A stretch of DNA of 64,000 nucleotides from Chelonoidis abingdonii (lineage: Eukaryota; Chordata; Testudines; Testudinidae), in assembly GCF_003597395.2 (NCBI RefSeq), contig NC_133771.1, forward strand, positions 52,500,071-52,564,070, read 5' to 3'. The position numbers were made by a program, and so were the translations under genes. Numbering within the stretch: the first letter of the stretch is position 1; every line of letters begins with the position of its first letter. The notes beneath the pieces were generated by a model. The model had not been told where the DNA came from and ran no database searches. It worked only from the letters and a program-made list of their open reading frames with translations. Of this stretch, positions 1 through 10,745 are shown in pieces.

Positions 1-393
1 GCTGGAGCTCTTTTTGGATTTGGGACTGCATTGCCACCCGTGCTGATCAGAGCTCCACGCTGGGCAAACAGGAAATGAAAATCTAAATTTCGCGGGGCTT
101 TTCCTGTTTACCTGGCCACAGCATCTGAGTTCAGATTGCTGTCCAGAGCGGTCACAGTGGTGCACTGTGGGATACCACCCAGAGGCCAATACCGTCGATT
201 TCCGGCCACCCTAACCCTAATCCGATATGGTAATAACGATTTTAGCGCTACTCCTCTTGTTGAGGATGAGACAGAAACTGATTTAAAGAGCCCTTTATAT
301 CGATATAAAGGGCCTCGTAGTGTGGACGGGTACAGCGTTAAATCGGATTAACGCTGCTAAAATCGGTTTAAACACATAGTGTAGACCAGGCCT
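1..393 (-). mobile_element. Harbinger-type DNA transposon end, cut by the window edge
   Basis: Reverse-complementing this stretch gives a sequence that aligns almost end to end with 38499-38893, so the two are inverted copies of one family. The outer terminus is at 393 (TAGTGTAGACCAGGCC), the mirror of the GGCCTTGGTCTCACTAC terminus at 38499. The family is assigned to PIF/Harbinger because the longer copy at 38499-40529 continues into a decayed Myb/SANT-like reading frame. TTA follows the terminus at 394-396, compatible with a Harbinger-type 3-bp target, but the other end lies outside the window. No intact ORF is present. Confidence 0.75.
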
Positions 394-633
394 TACACTG
401 GTTTAATGTCACTAACTGCTTTGCAGTTAATTCTCATTTACACTGATATAAGAAAAAGGAAATCAGGCCCAAACGTTTTCACATTTAATGTTTTTAGAAG
501 TTGTAAATGTAATGACTAGTACAGCAGATCAGAACATTGCTGGCTGCCAGACTGTTATTCAGTAGAGTACATACTGGCATATGCATGCAAGATGGATCAC
601 CAGGAAGTTGACTTTTCTGTTGCTCTGTCTAAG

Positions 634-837
634 TGTAACACTGCCAGACCCTGATCGTCAGTGGGCAGGATTGAACCTGGGGTCTCTGGAGCTTAGTGTA
701 TAAGCCTCTAACGCATGAGCTAAAAGCCAGCTGGCTGTTAGCTAAGGCTCTAGGGCAGACTCATTTTATCTCTCTCTAAGTGGTCGCGGTGCTACTAGAT
801 GAGACAGAACACCACAACACGAGGTGTGTGGATTACA
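634..837 (-). repeat. 3' LTR of the miniature LTR element
   Basis: 204 bp, minus orientation, starting TGTAATCC at 837 and ending GTGTTACA at 634. It aligns over its whole length with 912-1096, with an extra segment of about 15 bp near 698-712 that the other copy lacks. It contains a tRNA-like A-box region and a B-box-like GGTTCAATCC on the minus strand. Confidence 0.75.
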
Positions 838-891
838 TATTTCCCCTAGCTGAGGAAGCACATCCTGAGCTTCAGAGACTGCTCAGTTGAA

Positions 892-909
892 ATCCCAGAC
901 AAGCCCCTA
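892..909 (-). other. Primer-binding site, tRNA-Pro type
   Basis: Minus strand TAGGGGCTTGTCTGGGAT, starting two bases inside the 5' LTR end. The classical proline PBS of gammaretroviruses differs at three positions, all transitions (two are C to T, as expected from CpG decay). Confidence 0.7.
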
Positions 910-911
910 CT

Positions 912-1096
912 TGTACAGACCCCGGTTGATGGCAGGTAGGATCGAAGCTGGGATCTCTGGAGCTTACTGCATGAGCCAAAAGCCAACTGACTGTTAGCTA
1001 AGGCTGTACCTCAGACTCATTTTATCTGTCTCTCTAAGTGGTCTCGGTGCCACTAGATGGGACAGAGCACCACACCCAGGAAGTGTGTGGGTTACA
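912..1096 (-). repeat. 5' LTR of the miniature LTR element
   Basis: 185 bp, minus orientation, from TGTAACCC at 1096 to TGTACA at 912. The shared core with the other LTR includes the stretch around 980-1070. Confidence 0.75.
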
Positions 1097-2203
1097 TGAG
1101 CACTGGCCACATATTGGCCCTTTAGTATACTTGTTAATACAACTTCTCTGGCTGGAACAGTCATATTCTTTCATTCTCTGAACATTTCTTAGGCTTTCAC
1201 TTTTAAACATACACTATGTTTTAAATTTTTTATATATTAAGACTTTCATTACCTCATTTGAAAATTACTTTGAGTGCAAATGTTTGGCCTGAGTATATGG
1301 AAATAATCTCACACTTGAGTTGCAAATATCACATTTTGGCAAAACTCTAACTTCATTAGATGTACATGCCTTTATACCAAGAACTTTGCCATTTTCTGAG
1401 ACTAATTTCTTTCCCAGTCAAATGAATAATGTAGTTTTCTCCTTCCAGGCTTTAGTCACTGTATCTAGCTAATACTGTTTACTCCCAGCGGCTCAATCCT
1501 ACAAACACAGACGTAACTCAAGGTAGTAGAATTAATCATAGTATGCAAGTGCTGGCAGAACTGGGCCCTTACACTGTACTGTGTTGCAGATAGTTTGAGG
1601 ATAATTTTTTTATTCCATTGCAGCTACATTTCTAGATTGCAGGAAAGGGAGGGAACATGAATTCAACCTGAGCTGATCTAAAATATTAAAGATTTTCTTG
1701 TGGTTTCAGTTAGCAAGAAGCACTGAAAAGTAGTAAGGAAAATTCATCATTTTGATTTAAAGATGATCTTTAAAGAAAGTTGTGCCCATTTACCTCACAC
1801 AGCCATCTAAAAATGTACATGGCAAAAGGCATACACTATTTTAATTTTGATTTAATAAGACAATTACCATATGTTAAATAAGAATCAACTAATTATTTAA
1901 AATATTTAAGGATTACTGGCAACATAAGATAAATATATCTGTGATACTGCAATCAATACATATGCTATCCATAATCTGCTATTTAACCCACAGATGCTTT
2001 ATGAAAAAAGCTGAAGAGGACCTGTTCTGTTTGATACAGATAGTTGAACAGGTCCCTTCCAAATCTGTCATCTATGACCTGATAGATCTAATTAAGTTCA
2101 GTAACACAACATTGCCCCCTGTCCTCTAAGATTCATGGGAATTACAAAGATAGTAATGCTTTTTTGCAGCTGATGACTTTATAATGAAAATAGCATCTCT
2201 ATG
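1097..2203. other. EYS intron, no recognised feature
   Basis: AT-rich sequence with short ORFs only. I see no repeat that I can name. Confidence 0.5.
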
Positions 2204-2393
2204 TACACATCTACCCCGATATAACGCGACCTGATATAACACGAATTCAGATATGTGGTAAAGCAGCACTCCGGGAGGGTGGGGCAGCGCTTTCCAGTGG
2301 ATCAAAGCAAGTTTCATAAAATGCAGTTTCAGCTATAACGCAGTAAGATTTTTTTGGCTCCTGAGGACAGCGTTATATCAGGGTAGAGGTGTA
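2204..2393. mobile_element. MITE with about 24-bp TIRs and TA target (Tc1/mariner-like)
   Basis: The left end TACACATCTACCCCGATATA and the right end TATATCAGGGTAGAGGTGTA are inverted copies with few mismatches, followed on both sides by AACGC/GCGTT. Each end is bounded by TA, the target used by Tc1/mariner transposases. At 190 bp it is far too short to encode a transposase, so it is non-autonomous. Confidence 0.75.
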
Positions 2394-4438
2394 TTTCATT
2401 TGGTTTTATTTCTATGCAAAATCAAAAGCACATAATCCAAGCTGCAGCTGCTTCTGAAGTATGTTTTAAAACAATCTATACAAATGTAACAAATACATCA
2501 GCCTATCGTAAGCCATATACACAAGAGATTACCAACAAAATGATTAAAGCTTAACATTCTCTGTGCTCACCAAAAGCTCCTTTCCTCACCGGCTCCCCAA
2601 AAGTCTGAGATGATAAATGGGCTTTGTGGTCTGCCTTGAAGGTCAGCACATTTGGTCTATTCTGGACCAAGGGTGGAGTGAATTCCAAAGGCAAAGGGTC
2701 CTCAGGGAGCACACCCTGCCCATAGTCCTCCCCCAGCCTCCCATCCAGGACTCCTGCACAAGCATCTCCACTGATTACAACTGTAGCAGAATCACACTGG
2801 GACTGGGAGAAAGGTGATCTCTCAAATAGGAAAGTTCCAAGCTCTGTACATTTTGTAAAAGCAAATAACTAATACAAATACTGTAATGATCCACGAATAA
2901 CACACTTTTTTGTTCCAGGACATATTGTACTTCACTGCTGGGAAACCTGAACACAAACAGTTATCTAGGACGCTGTACTAAAGACTGGATAAACATGGAA
3001 GACATCTGCTTTTTTCCTTGTTTCAAGAACCCCATCCTACCTCCATTCAGAATAAGGTCCTGAAGAAATTATAAAACTAGTGGCTTGTTAGCAAGAAGGT
3101 TTCAACACTGGCATCCAATGTTAAATTACATATTGTAATAGTAATGAAAGGCCATTAAAGGAAAAAAATACAAAAGGTCTGTGAAGGAGTATGAAGGGTT
3201 ATTAGGCTCAATGTAATATTAAACTAAATGAGGTGTTAGGACACTATGGATGCCTTTTCTGATAGAATTGCAAAATTATTGGAAGAAGGGGAATGGAATG
3301 GGAATTTTAGAAAAACATAGACGGTGTCTGAAAAAACGTCAGCACCAAGATTAATTCAAATTGGCCTGAGTATGAAAATTCATGTGAATTGAAAGCTGGC
3401 TCAAAGTCTGTTCTCTAAGGATAATAATAAAAGTACTGAGAAGCAGGAGTCTGATCAGGAAATGCAGAGATCATAGTTAGATTCACTCTTTATTTAATTT
3501 ATTTTTAATGAAGAAGGAAGAGTAAAATTAACTGGGTATGTACAAGGGAATGTTAACCAGGAGTCATCAGATAAACTGAATATTTAGGAAATATTCTGAC
3601 AGGAAGATCTTTTAGGCTGTGGAATTGTCTCCTGAAGAAAGATGGTGGAAGTTCTATTGCTTGGGATATTTAAAATCTTATTTGTCAAAACCATAGTATA
3701 GCTCCTCTAAGAAAGAAGTGAATTCCTCTCAGGAAGAGGTACTGGTTTCTGAGAATGAGTGGGGGCAGTTTGCTCAGTCCCTCCACCCAGTCAATTTCAA
3801 CAGAAGATACTTAAACCCGTATTAGACCACTATGCAGAGATCTAGATGGGCTTCCTTTATTTTCCAGTTTTGCATTTGCTCTGGTGCCCTCTGGTGCTGA
3901 AACATGAAAGTGCACCTATCTGTTTTAAATTTTTTCCCCTCCAACTGTGTTGATTATAACAAAGTTTGCGAAATAATAAGGTCCCAGTTTTGCCTTTTTT
4001 GTCAGTTGTATAGTTAACTTAGGATGTTAAAATTCTGGTTAATAAAAAATGAAACCATGGAACTTCACTTTAGAAGTCTCTTTTTAGATCAACGAAGCCA
4101 AATATGTCCGTGACAATAATGACTATTACCCATATTTGTGCATATGGCTCGCATCATGTGTCATATAGTCTATGTGGGCATTTTAAAAACTATGTGACTG
4201 AAGCAGGACTTACTATTCAACATGAAGGGACTGAGTAAATCTCTCTGTATAGGTATAATTTTAAAGGAATGTTGTCAAGATTAAACTCATATAAAATCCC
4301 CATTTTATTAATAGTATCTTAAATGATTAAATACTGAAAAGTTCTGAAATCTCATTTTCTTTTAATCATTTATGCCATTTGTTTATTGTTTTCATTTCCC
4401 CCATCCTGAACAATGAAATGGAACAAGTCACTCTTAAA
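2394..4438. other. EYS intron, no recognised feature
   Basis: About 2 kb of AT-rich non-coding sequence. No family-level repeat or exon was recognised on either strand. Confidence 0.5.
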
Positions 4439-4623
4439 CCAGGTCTACACTATGAGCACTTTGTTGATATGCTATACTGGTATAGTATATTGGGAAAGCA
4501 CACCTAGTGTGGATGCAGTTTATACTGGGGCAAAACTGAGCTTTTTCCAGTATAATTGTGTCTTCACTATGAGTTTTTGCTGGTACAGCTCTATGCCAGC
4601 AAGAGCTTATAGTGTAGACCTGG
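4439..4623. mobile_element. MITE with perfect 15-bp TIRs
   Basis: CCAGGTCTACACTAT at 4439-4453 is the exact reverse complement of ATAGTGTAGACCTGG at 4609-4623, and the similarity continues a few bases inward (GAGC against AAGC). The 185-bp interior has no conserved ORF. GTCTACACTA termini are typical of vertebrate hAT and Harbinger-related MITEs. I could not find a clean target duplication, so the superfamily stays open. Confidence 0.8.
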
Positions 4624-5148
4624 ACTGAAATCAGTGGATTTAAATCTGAAGACATATTGCCAAGCAAAGACTACACATAAAAACCCAAAGCACAAAAGTT
4701 GGGCCGAGCTCCAGTTTCAGAAATGAGTGCCTCAGCGTACAGGAGGAACACACAATGTCTTTCCTTTAACCTATTAACTCTAAACTCACGTCTCCAGTGG
4801 CTGTGTCTAAATTAACGTTCTCTGGGGATTTTCTTACCTTTTTACCACCACTGTGGCTTTGCTAATATTAATCACCACTAATGGTTTAGGTTTTCTTTAT
4901 AAAATAACTGTATCATTTGTTTTTAGTAGATTGATGTTTGTTTACAAAAAAACTCATTAAAGAGATTATTTTCCTTCTAATAAAAATATATCAAAAACAA
5001 GACACCACAATTTAAAATCTATTCATACTTCCCTCTTATTTGTTCCCTATGATTTGGAATTCTCCTTAACAAAAAAAGTAATATGAAAGCAACTTTTTTC
5101 CTTTTGTAGATTTATCTAGGAATATTCTGTAAGAGATAAGTAACTTAC
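4624..5148. other. EYS intron downstream of the LamG exon
   Basis: It begins on the minus strand with the donor GTAAGT at 5148-5143. No other feature was recognised. Confidence 0.6.
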
Positions 5149-5331
5149 CCTGGCCTTTCTGTCCAGTGAAAAATATCAGATTATCTTGTACTGCTGAGTT
5201 GTGATTTGCCAGTTGAAATTTCAGACGGAATTCATAGTAGAAGCTGATATTTGGGATTGCAGAAAAGGCAAGGAATGAGGTGTAGCCAAAGACATCTGTG
5301 CCACTGAAACTGGGGTGGCTAATATTAATAG
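5149..5331 (-). CDS. EYS: EYS exon: beginning of a laminin G-like domain
   Basis: A 183-bp internal exon (61 codons), phase 1 at both ends. The acceptor is TGCAG ending at 5332, and the donor is GTAAGT from 5148. The minus-strand frame has no stop and reads through SGTDVFGYTSFLAFSAIP and FQLANHNSAVQDN to a terminal FFTGQKGQ, the typical opening beta-strands of a laminin G sandwich. Two N-glycosylation sequons (NIS, twice) are present, as expected for a secreted protein. I recognise this as EYS (eyes shut homolog), an extracellular protein of photoreceptors with EGF and LamG repeats; human EYS mutations cause retinitis pigmentosa RP25. The phase and reading frame join directly to exon 19393-19557, restoring ...CNDAINI... 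across the junction. The next exon (rest of LamG) lies left of the window. Confidence 0.92.
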
Positions 5332-5817
5332 CTGCATAAAAACAAAGAAATTAAGTGTTACAGCAAATCTGGCAAAATATTTTTTTAAAAGAATGTTGTA
5401 GAAATTGATTTTAGTACTTGAAAACTAATAAATACTAATAATGATTTATTCTGTTGTGCTGTACATCAGATTTACACGCACACTGACCACCTTTCACCTG
5501 AATTCTTCTAACATTACCATTAAGCCTTTATAAATGGGACTATTTTACAACTGAATTATTAGGAATTGGTGCCATCTGCTGGTCCTGGGAAGGTATTACT
5601 TGTATCTAGGACCAAGCTGCACCATTTACTACCTAATGCTGAGAGACGAAAGAAAGGCCACAACGGAAATTCTTCCATTAAGCAACAGTCTCTCCTACAC
5701 ATATATGAATGAGACACACAGAAATGTATTAGAGGGCTATAAATTAAAAAAAAAGAAGTAACATGAGGATAAGTTTGCAGTAAGTTGAACTGAATCCAAA
5801 AGGAAACAGTTCTCTCT
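5332..5817. other. EYS intron, acceptor side of the LamG exon
   Basis: Directly upstream (minus strand) of the LamG exon. It contains the acceptor CAG and an AT-rich tract, and nothing else that I recognise. Confidence 0.5.
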
Positions 5818-6125
5818 CCCCGCCGCAGCCCAGGGCTGGTGGGGAGAAGTGTCTCACTCCGCTGCAGCCCCGGGGCTAGGGGGAAGAGGTATCTGGCCCC
5901 ACCGCAGCTTCAGGGCTTGGAGGGAGAGACGTCTCGCTCCACCGCATTCCTAGGACTAGGGAAGCCCTCTCCACCCGCCGCAGCTCCGGAGCTGGGAGAG
6001 ACGCATCTGGGCCTGTGTAGCTCTGGGGCTGGGGTGAAGAGGCATCTCTCCCCTTCACAGCCCTGGGGCTGGAGTAGTCCTCTTTCCCCGCCACAGCCCC
6101 AGAACTGGGAGAGAGGCATCTCGCC
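5818..6125. repeat. GC-rich minisatellite, about 45-50 bp unit, about 6-7 copies
   Basis: A degenerate unit (GCAGCCC-GGGGCTGG-GGGAGA-GGCATCTC) recurs at roughly 45-50 bp spacing. This explains the long overlapping open frames on both strands here. A GC-rich non-repeated tail continues to about 6310. Confidence 0.8.
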
Positions 6126-7068
6126 TTACTTAGCCATGGGACTGGGGATTCGCCACAGGCCCGCATGTCCGAAGCTCCCCCATGTCCACCCCCACACCTC
6201 ACCCCACTGACATCTTCCAGGACCACGTATGGCCATGCCCCTGAGTGGAGTGTGCATGCCTGCGTGGCTCTGCTAATTAAGTGTGTGGCCCTTGGTGGTC
6301 TCTTGCACGGCTGTGCAGGTGCATACCTTACAGGGAATGTAGATACAGAGGCAACAAATATACCAAAAATTCTATAATTTACAACAGTGAGCAAATCATT
6401 TGCCTTTGGGTATTGATTTTTTATTCTTTGAATTGACACACACTGAAACTATTTTGGTGAGAAAAACTGAAAAAAACAACAACCAGACTTGGTTTGACAC
6501 AACCTTTCCTTCCTCCCCCCCAATCAATTATTTACTTATTTCTTCCCAAGAGTATGGCAAGGGAAACATGATTTTTTTTAAAAAAAACAACAACAACGCT
6601 GGATCATGCATGTGACTTTTTGCAGGTAAGAATTAGGACAAGATTGTGATTTCCTATATATTAAGGGAGTTTCAGAATTTATTTATATTGCATTGCTCAG
6701 GGGATATGTATTAATAACCTTTCCCCCCATCCTTTGTTATTTAGGGCCAAACATGAGAAATAAAGTCTGAACATTCTTCATTTATTTGTGTATGACAGGC
6801 AAGATAGGTCTGCACGTTGACTAGCCTGCCCGCATTGCACAAGGCAAATATATATGAGCGTCCAGATATTATACTGACGGACATTTTTGATATGTGTATT
6901 ATACAGAGCTAGCCAAAGTCTTTTGACACAATTGTGAAATATTCTAAATTATTTTTGGTAAATGACAAATGATTAAAATCAGCTCTGTATCATATATTGA
7001 TAATACATAGAGTTAACTTTATTTTCCAGGATTTAACATCATTGTGACATTAAATGCCATAATGCCCT
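6126..7068. other. EYS intron; GC-rich tail, then AT-rich sequence
   Basis: 6126-6310 is GC-rich and probably belongs to the same repeat as the minisatellite. From 6380 onward it is AT-rich, with no recognised element. Confidence 0.4.
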
Positions 7069-8185
7069 TGGGGTGCCACTGAGCCCGCCTGACCCACCAG
7101 CCTGGGCTCCCTCTCACACCGTGCTGCTATGACAAGTTGCAAAGCCCATCAACCTTGCTCTTTCACCAGGATTCACCCAGGTAGGGACACACCCAGCTGC
7201 AGCTGCACACAGATGCTGAGGTCAGCTCTACATGGGAAGGCTCAGCTAAGGAATTGCCCAGTTACTCAAGAGCACACTCCCCTTTGAAGGGCAAATCCAA
7301 AATTATACCATCTTGCACTGCACAGAGAACTGTACAGTTTAAGGTCATGAAATTCACCCCTTTCCTAAATGTGGAAGCAGATATTCAATAGCTTTCTTCC
7401 CCAAGTATGATTTCCACACACTGGTTTTAGACAAAACAAAAACAAGTTTATTAATGACAAAAGATAGGTTTTAACTGATTATAAGTGATAGGAAACAGAT
7501 CAAAGCAGACTACCTTAATAAATACAACAAAACTGAAAACTGAGCTCAACACACTAGATAAATAGAATATGAATTAGCAAATTATCATCCTGAGTGATAA
7601 AGAGGCTGGCAGATTCTTAAGGTACAATCTTCCTTGGCTTTCCCAGGTTTTCATACCCAGGCTAGAAATCCCTCTGGCCTGGGACCATCACTTCCCACAG
7701 TTCAGTCTTTTTGCCTCAGCTGTTTCCAGGTGTGTTTTTGTAGGGGGTAGTGAGGTGCCATCATGATGCCATATTCCCCCTTTTATATTTTCTTCCCACT
7801 TGCTGGAAAGCTCTTTTGCTGTGACCTGGGTCAAACAGTTCCTACTGTGTAGTGCTATCTCTGAGAGTTTTCTATTGTACGCAGTTCCTGGGGTAATCCT
7901 TGTGCTTGTGTACATTTTCTCAATGAGCCATTAACATTGTTTGGCCCTTTCACTGTTTTACCTGGAAGGCTGCTTGAGGGTGTTTTCAACCTCACAACAT
8001 GTTTCAGTAACACATACATAGCCAAACTTCATAACTTCACATATGACAATAGCACATACAATCCAATGAGATATTAATGTCTAGCAGATCAAGACTTTTA
8101 GAATGATACCTCACAAGGCATACTTTGTACAAAACATATCCTAATTGCATGACAGTCATGAACATTGGGGCTCCAGGGTGTCACA
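7069..8185 (-). mobile_element. LTR-like repeat block (probable solo LTR of an endogenous retroelement)
   Basis: On the minus strand the block begins TGTGACACCC (8185) and ends GGCACCCCA (7069), so it has TG...CA ends. Internally it carries a minus-strand AATAAA near 7450. About 1.1 kb with no protein-coding frame suits a solo LTR. No target duplication is visible at these exact ends, so the boundaries are tentative. Confidence 0.45.
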
Positions 8186-8707
8186 GTCATCACTTAGCCT
8201 TTTCTAGTGTTGCTTGAAAATTTTATATTTGGGAGGTGCTCTGGGGAAAGAGGTTTGAGAGCGAGATTTAGAAGACCAAACTGAGGGTGGAACTTTTTAA
8301 CAATGCTTAAACAAACAAAAGTCATAGATGGGCTAAACAGCTTCAACAAAAGTACAAAGCACCTCTAAATATAGATGGGGAAATTCTGAGACTGCAGGTA
8401 AGTCACATATTTAGATATCTGCAGCACATCTGAACTTTATGAACACTGTCAAGTAGATTTAAAATCATTCACAGAGGCATCACTCTAGAATCTTAGTAAC
8501 ACTAGTTTGAGAAACACCTCAGAAATACCTTAGACAGAAGTGACATGTTTTGGAACAGAATTGTGCAAGGAAAGAAGACCATACTGAAGAATGTATTTTT
8601 GAGACTGTCAACATATTACACATAACTTGAGAGTTACTGTAGGCAGGACAGCTGTTTTGAGGACACCTGAAAGAACTGATTGTTCCCATGATCTTTACTT
8701 TGTATTT
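8186..8707. other. EYS intron, no recognised feature
   Basis: AT-rich non-coding sequence. Confidence 0.5.
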
Positions 8708-9005
8708 GGGTTTGTCTACACTGGCACTTCATTAGCAAAACTTTTGTCATTCAAAGGTGTTAAAAAAACACACACCCCCAACGACAAAAGTTTTATTGAT
8801 GAAAAGCGCTGGTGTGAACAGCACTTTGTTGGCAGGAGCACTCTCCGGTCGACAAAGCTGCTGTTGCTCATGGGGAGGTGGAAGTTTTTTGCTGTCAGGC
8901 GAGCTCTTGCCTGCTGACAAACAGCAGCTATGCTGCATGCCTTTTAGCAGCATGGCTGTAGTGGCACAGCTGTGTTGCTAAAAGCCTCATAGTGTATCCA
9001 TAGCC
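8708..9005. mobile_element. hAT-like MITE
   Basis: The left end GTTTGTCTACACTGG and the right end TAGTGTATCCATAGC are imperfect inverted copies of the common GTCTACACT terminus. The interior is rich in short direct and inverted motifs (GACAAAAG, TTGTCGG-like) and has no ORF of its own. A related fragment is at 11395-11580. Confidence 0.6.
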
Positions 9006-9009
9006 TTTG

Positions 9010-9845
9010 TGTGAGGAATATAGGAAGAGACTATAGCCCCAACCCTGTGGGCCTGGTGACAGAATAGGCCAACTGGTCCTCCTGCATGTTATAAGAGATG
9101 ACTAAAAGGGGGTTTCCTGGAGAGGGATGGGCTACGCCAGGCTAGAAATTTGCCCAAGACACACCCTATGATGAGCAAGTCAACCATGTCCATACCGGAT
9201 TGATCGCAGCCTGGGTTAATAATGACCGCGCCATGCATCTCCCACCAGGGCGGACACGACAAGTCTACTGGTGTAACCCTGATGAAGAGGATCAGTGGAA
9301 GAGATAACATCACCATAGCCACATGGAATGTAAGGACATTGAGAAAAAATAGAGAGGTTGGAATAACTCATCTATGAGATGGAACAATACACCTGGCACC
9401 TCCTAGGAATCTCAGGTCGGATGGAAGAACTTGAACAGAAGATACAGGTAGTAGAGATGAAATACTTTAGTAAAATCCTGGGCATCTCCTACTTGGACCG
9501 CATCACTAATGAAGAGGTCCTGCAACATCTTCACCCAATGTGCTGGGTCATACAAAGACCTCCTGATGACTGTAAAGAAGCACAAGCTGAAGTGGTACGG
9601 CCATGTGACAAGATCATCTGACCTATCCAACATCATTTTCCAAGGGACAGTACCGGGGAAGAGAAGAATAGGTAGACAGAAGAAGAGATGTATTGACAAC
9701 ATAAAAGAGTGGATAGGAATAGACTTCATGGAGACTCAAACACTAATACACAATCGTCAATGGTGGAGACAATTGTTTGATTGCTCATCAATGATGGTGT
9801 CTCAACGACCAAGGCAGTTATGAGAGTGATGATTATGATAGTCCC
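9010..9845 (+). mobile_element. Internally deleted non-LTR retrotransposon (EN start joined to RT C-terminus)
   Basis: An untranslated leader (about 9010-9300) is followed by a frame reading NITIATWNVRTLR (from about 9310), the signature start of an apurinic-type endonuclease. That frame runs to about 9415. The sequence then switches to the far C-terminal part of a reverse transcriptase ORF2: FSKILGISYLDRITNEE, then in another frame KKHKLKWYGHVTRSSDLSN and GRQKKRCIDNIKEW. The whole middle of ORF2, including all RT catalytic motifs, is missing. The clade is probably RTE-like; this is from memory of the C-terminal motif, not a search. The element is not functional. Confidence 0.75.
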
Positions 9846-10199
9846 AACCCAGGTATTCCTCTAGAAGTACTGGGTTAGGTTCTGTTTTGACTTGTGCTGA
9901 ATCAGGCCCAACAAGTATGCTTTACTTTGAAAATCTCCAGCGTTATTGGGGTTGAGGAGCATTTTGAGGTGGTGAAAGCAAGTGCAATACGTCAGTCCCT
10001 CTACAGCTGTCTTATGCACACGTCGTTATGTGTATTTCTGATACTTGACAATTACTATATGGCAATACAAACAGATTTTCTTTCACATTAATATTTAAAT
10101 AATTATCACACTGTTTTATTTATTTATCTATTACTTAATTTATTTTTATTATAGTATTATTTAGTAAAGCAGATCTCATATTTGGAGAATCAATGAGAC
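9846..10199. other. EYS intron, no recognised feature
   Basis: AT-rich non-coding sequence. Confidence 0.5.
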
Positions 10200-10330
10200 T
10201 TGCACTTGTTAGCACTGATTTAGAGTCACAGCGTTTAAGGCCAGAAGGGACCACTAACTCATTTAGTCTAACCTGCTGCATAACATAGACACTACCACCA
10301 TCCAATCAACCCAACAACCAGCATTAAACC
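10200..10330 (-). repeat. CR1-like LINE 3' tail, antisense fragment
   Basis: The antisense form of the tail motif seen in sense at 17460-17555 and 50222-50318 (GGAGGTCAGACTAGATGAT...GGTCCCTTCTG) is recognisable here as GGCCAGAAGGGACC and TAGTCTAACCTGCTGCATAA. Confidence 0.5.
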
Positions 10331-10569
10331 AAAATATTACAGTGTCTAGGAGACTAAACTATTACATGCCACAGGCAGAACCAATCTGCACCCATGCCTG
10401 ACCCTCAGTAATGGCAAGGAATGAATTAAGTGAGATATACGCAAATGATCCCAGCAAGCAACCCATGGCCCATAGGAAGGTGAAGCCCACACAAGGTAGC
10501 CACCAATCCGATGTACACTCACTGTCTCCTGCGCCTGTCTCCCCAGTTTGCATCTACCTTATCTATCTA

Positions 10570-10745
10570 TTCTATTTCTATCATTATTCTCAAATTAACC
10601 TTTATCCTGATTTTACAGAAGAAAAACTGAGGCACAAACTAAGTAACTTGCACAATGTCACACAGGAAGTCTGGGACAGATCAGGAAATTAAACCTAGCT
10701 CTTTGAAGTGCCAGGCTAATGCAATAACCATTGGACAAGACTTCC
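10570..10745 (-). repeat. MIR-like CORE-SINE
   Basis: Contains TTTTACAGAAGAAAAACTGA and CACAATGTCACACAGGAAGT, the antisense signature of the MIR core and tail, followed by the decayed tRNA-like head. Relatives are at 41690-42115 and 53810-53975. Confidence 0.65.

Larger units (their letters stand above)
634..1096 (-). mobile_element. Miniature LTR retroelement (TRIM-like): LTR - PBS - PPT - LTR, 463 bp
   Basis: Two similar direct repeats (634-837 and 912-1096) begin TGTA and end TACA and flank only 74 bp. Read on the minus strand, the 5' LTR (1096 to 912) is followed after two bases by TAGGGGCTTGTCTGGGAT (909 to 892). This matches the retroviral tRNA-Pro primer-binding site at 15 of 18 positions, and all three differences are transitions. 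Just before the 3' LTR lies a purine run, AGGGGAAA (847 to 840). The flanks are TAAG (630-633) and TGAG (1097-1100), a 4-bp duplication with one mismatch. There is no coding capacity, so it must be moved by another element's proteins. A solo relative lies at 35675-35871. The direct repeats, PBS and PPT are seen directly; the TRIM class is inferred. Confidence 0.8.

Noticed and set aside
208..222. Telomere-like CCCTAACCCTAA
   Set aside because: Just two units, and the same position in the sister Harbinger copy has a diverged non-telomeric version, so it is part of the transposon sequence.
634..837. A genuine tRNA gene
   Set aside because: A/B boxes are present but the acceptor stem and the ends do not fit, and the sequence is part of a longer TG...CA repeat.
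5839..6439. Long overlapping ORFs on both strands (up to 187 codons)
   Set aside because: They follow the GC-rich minisatellite; repeated composition removes stops on both strands. No domain seen.
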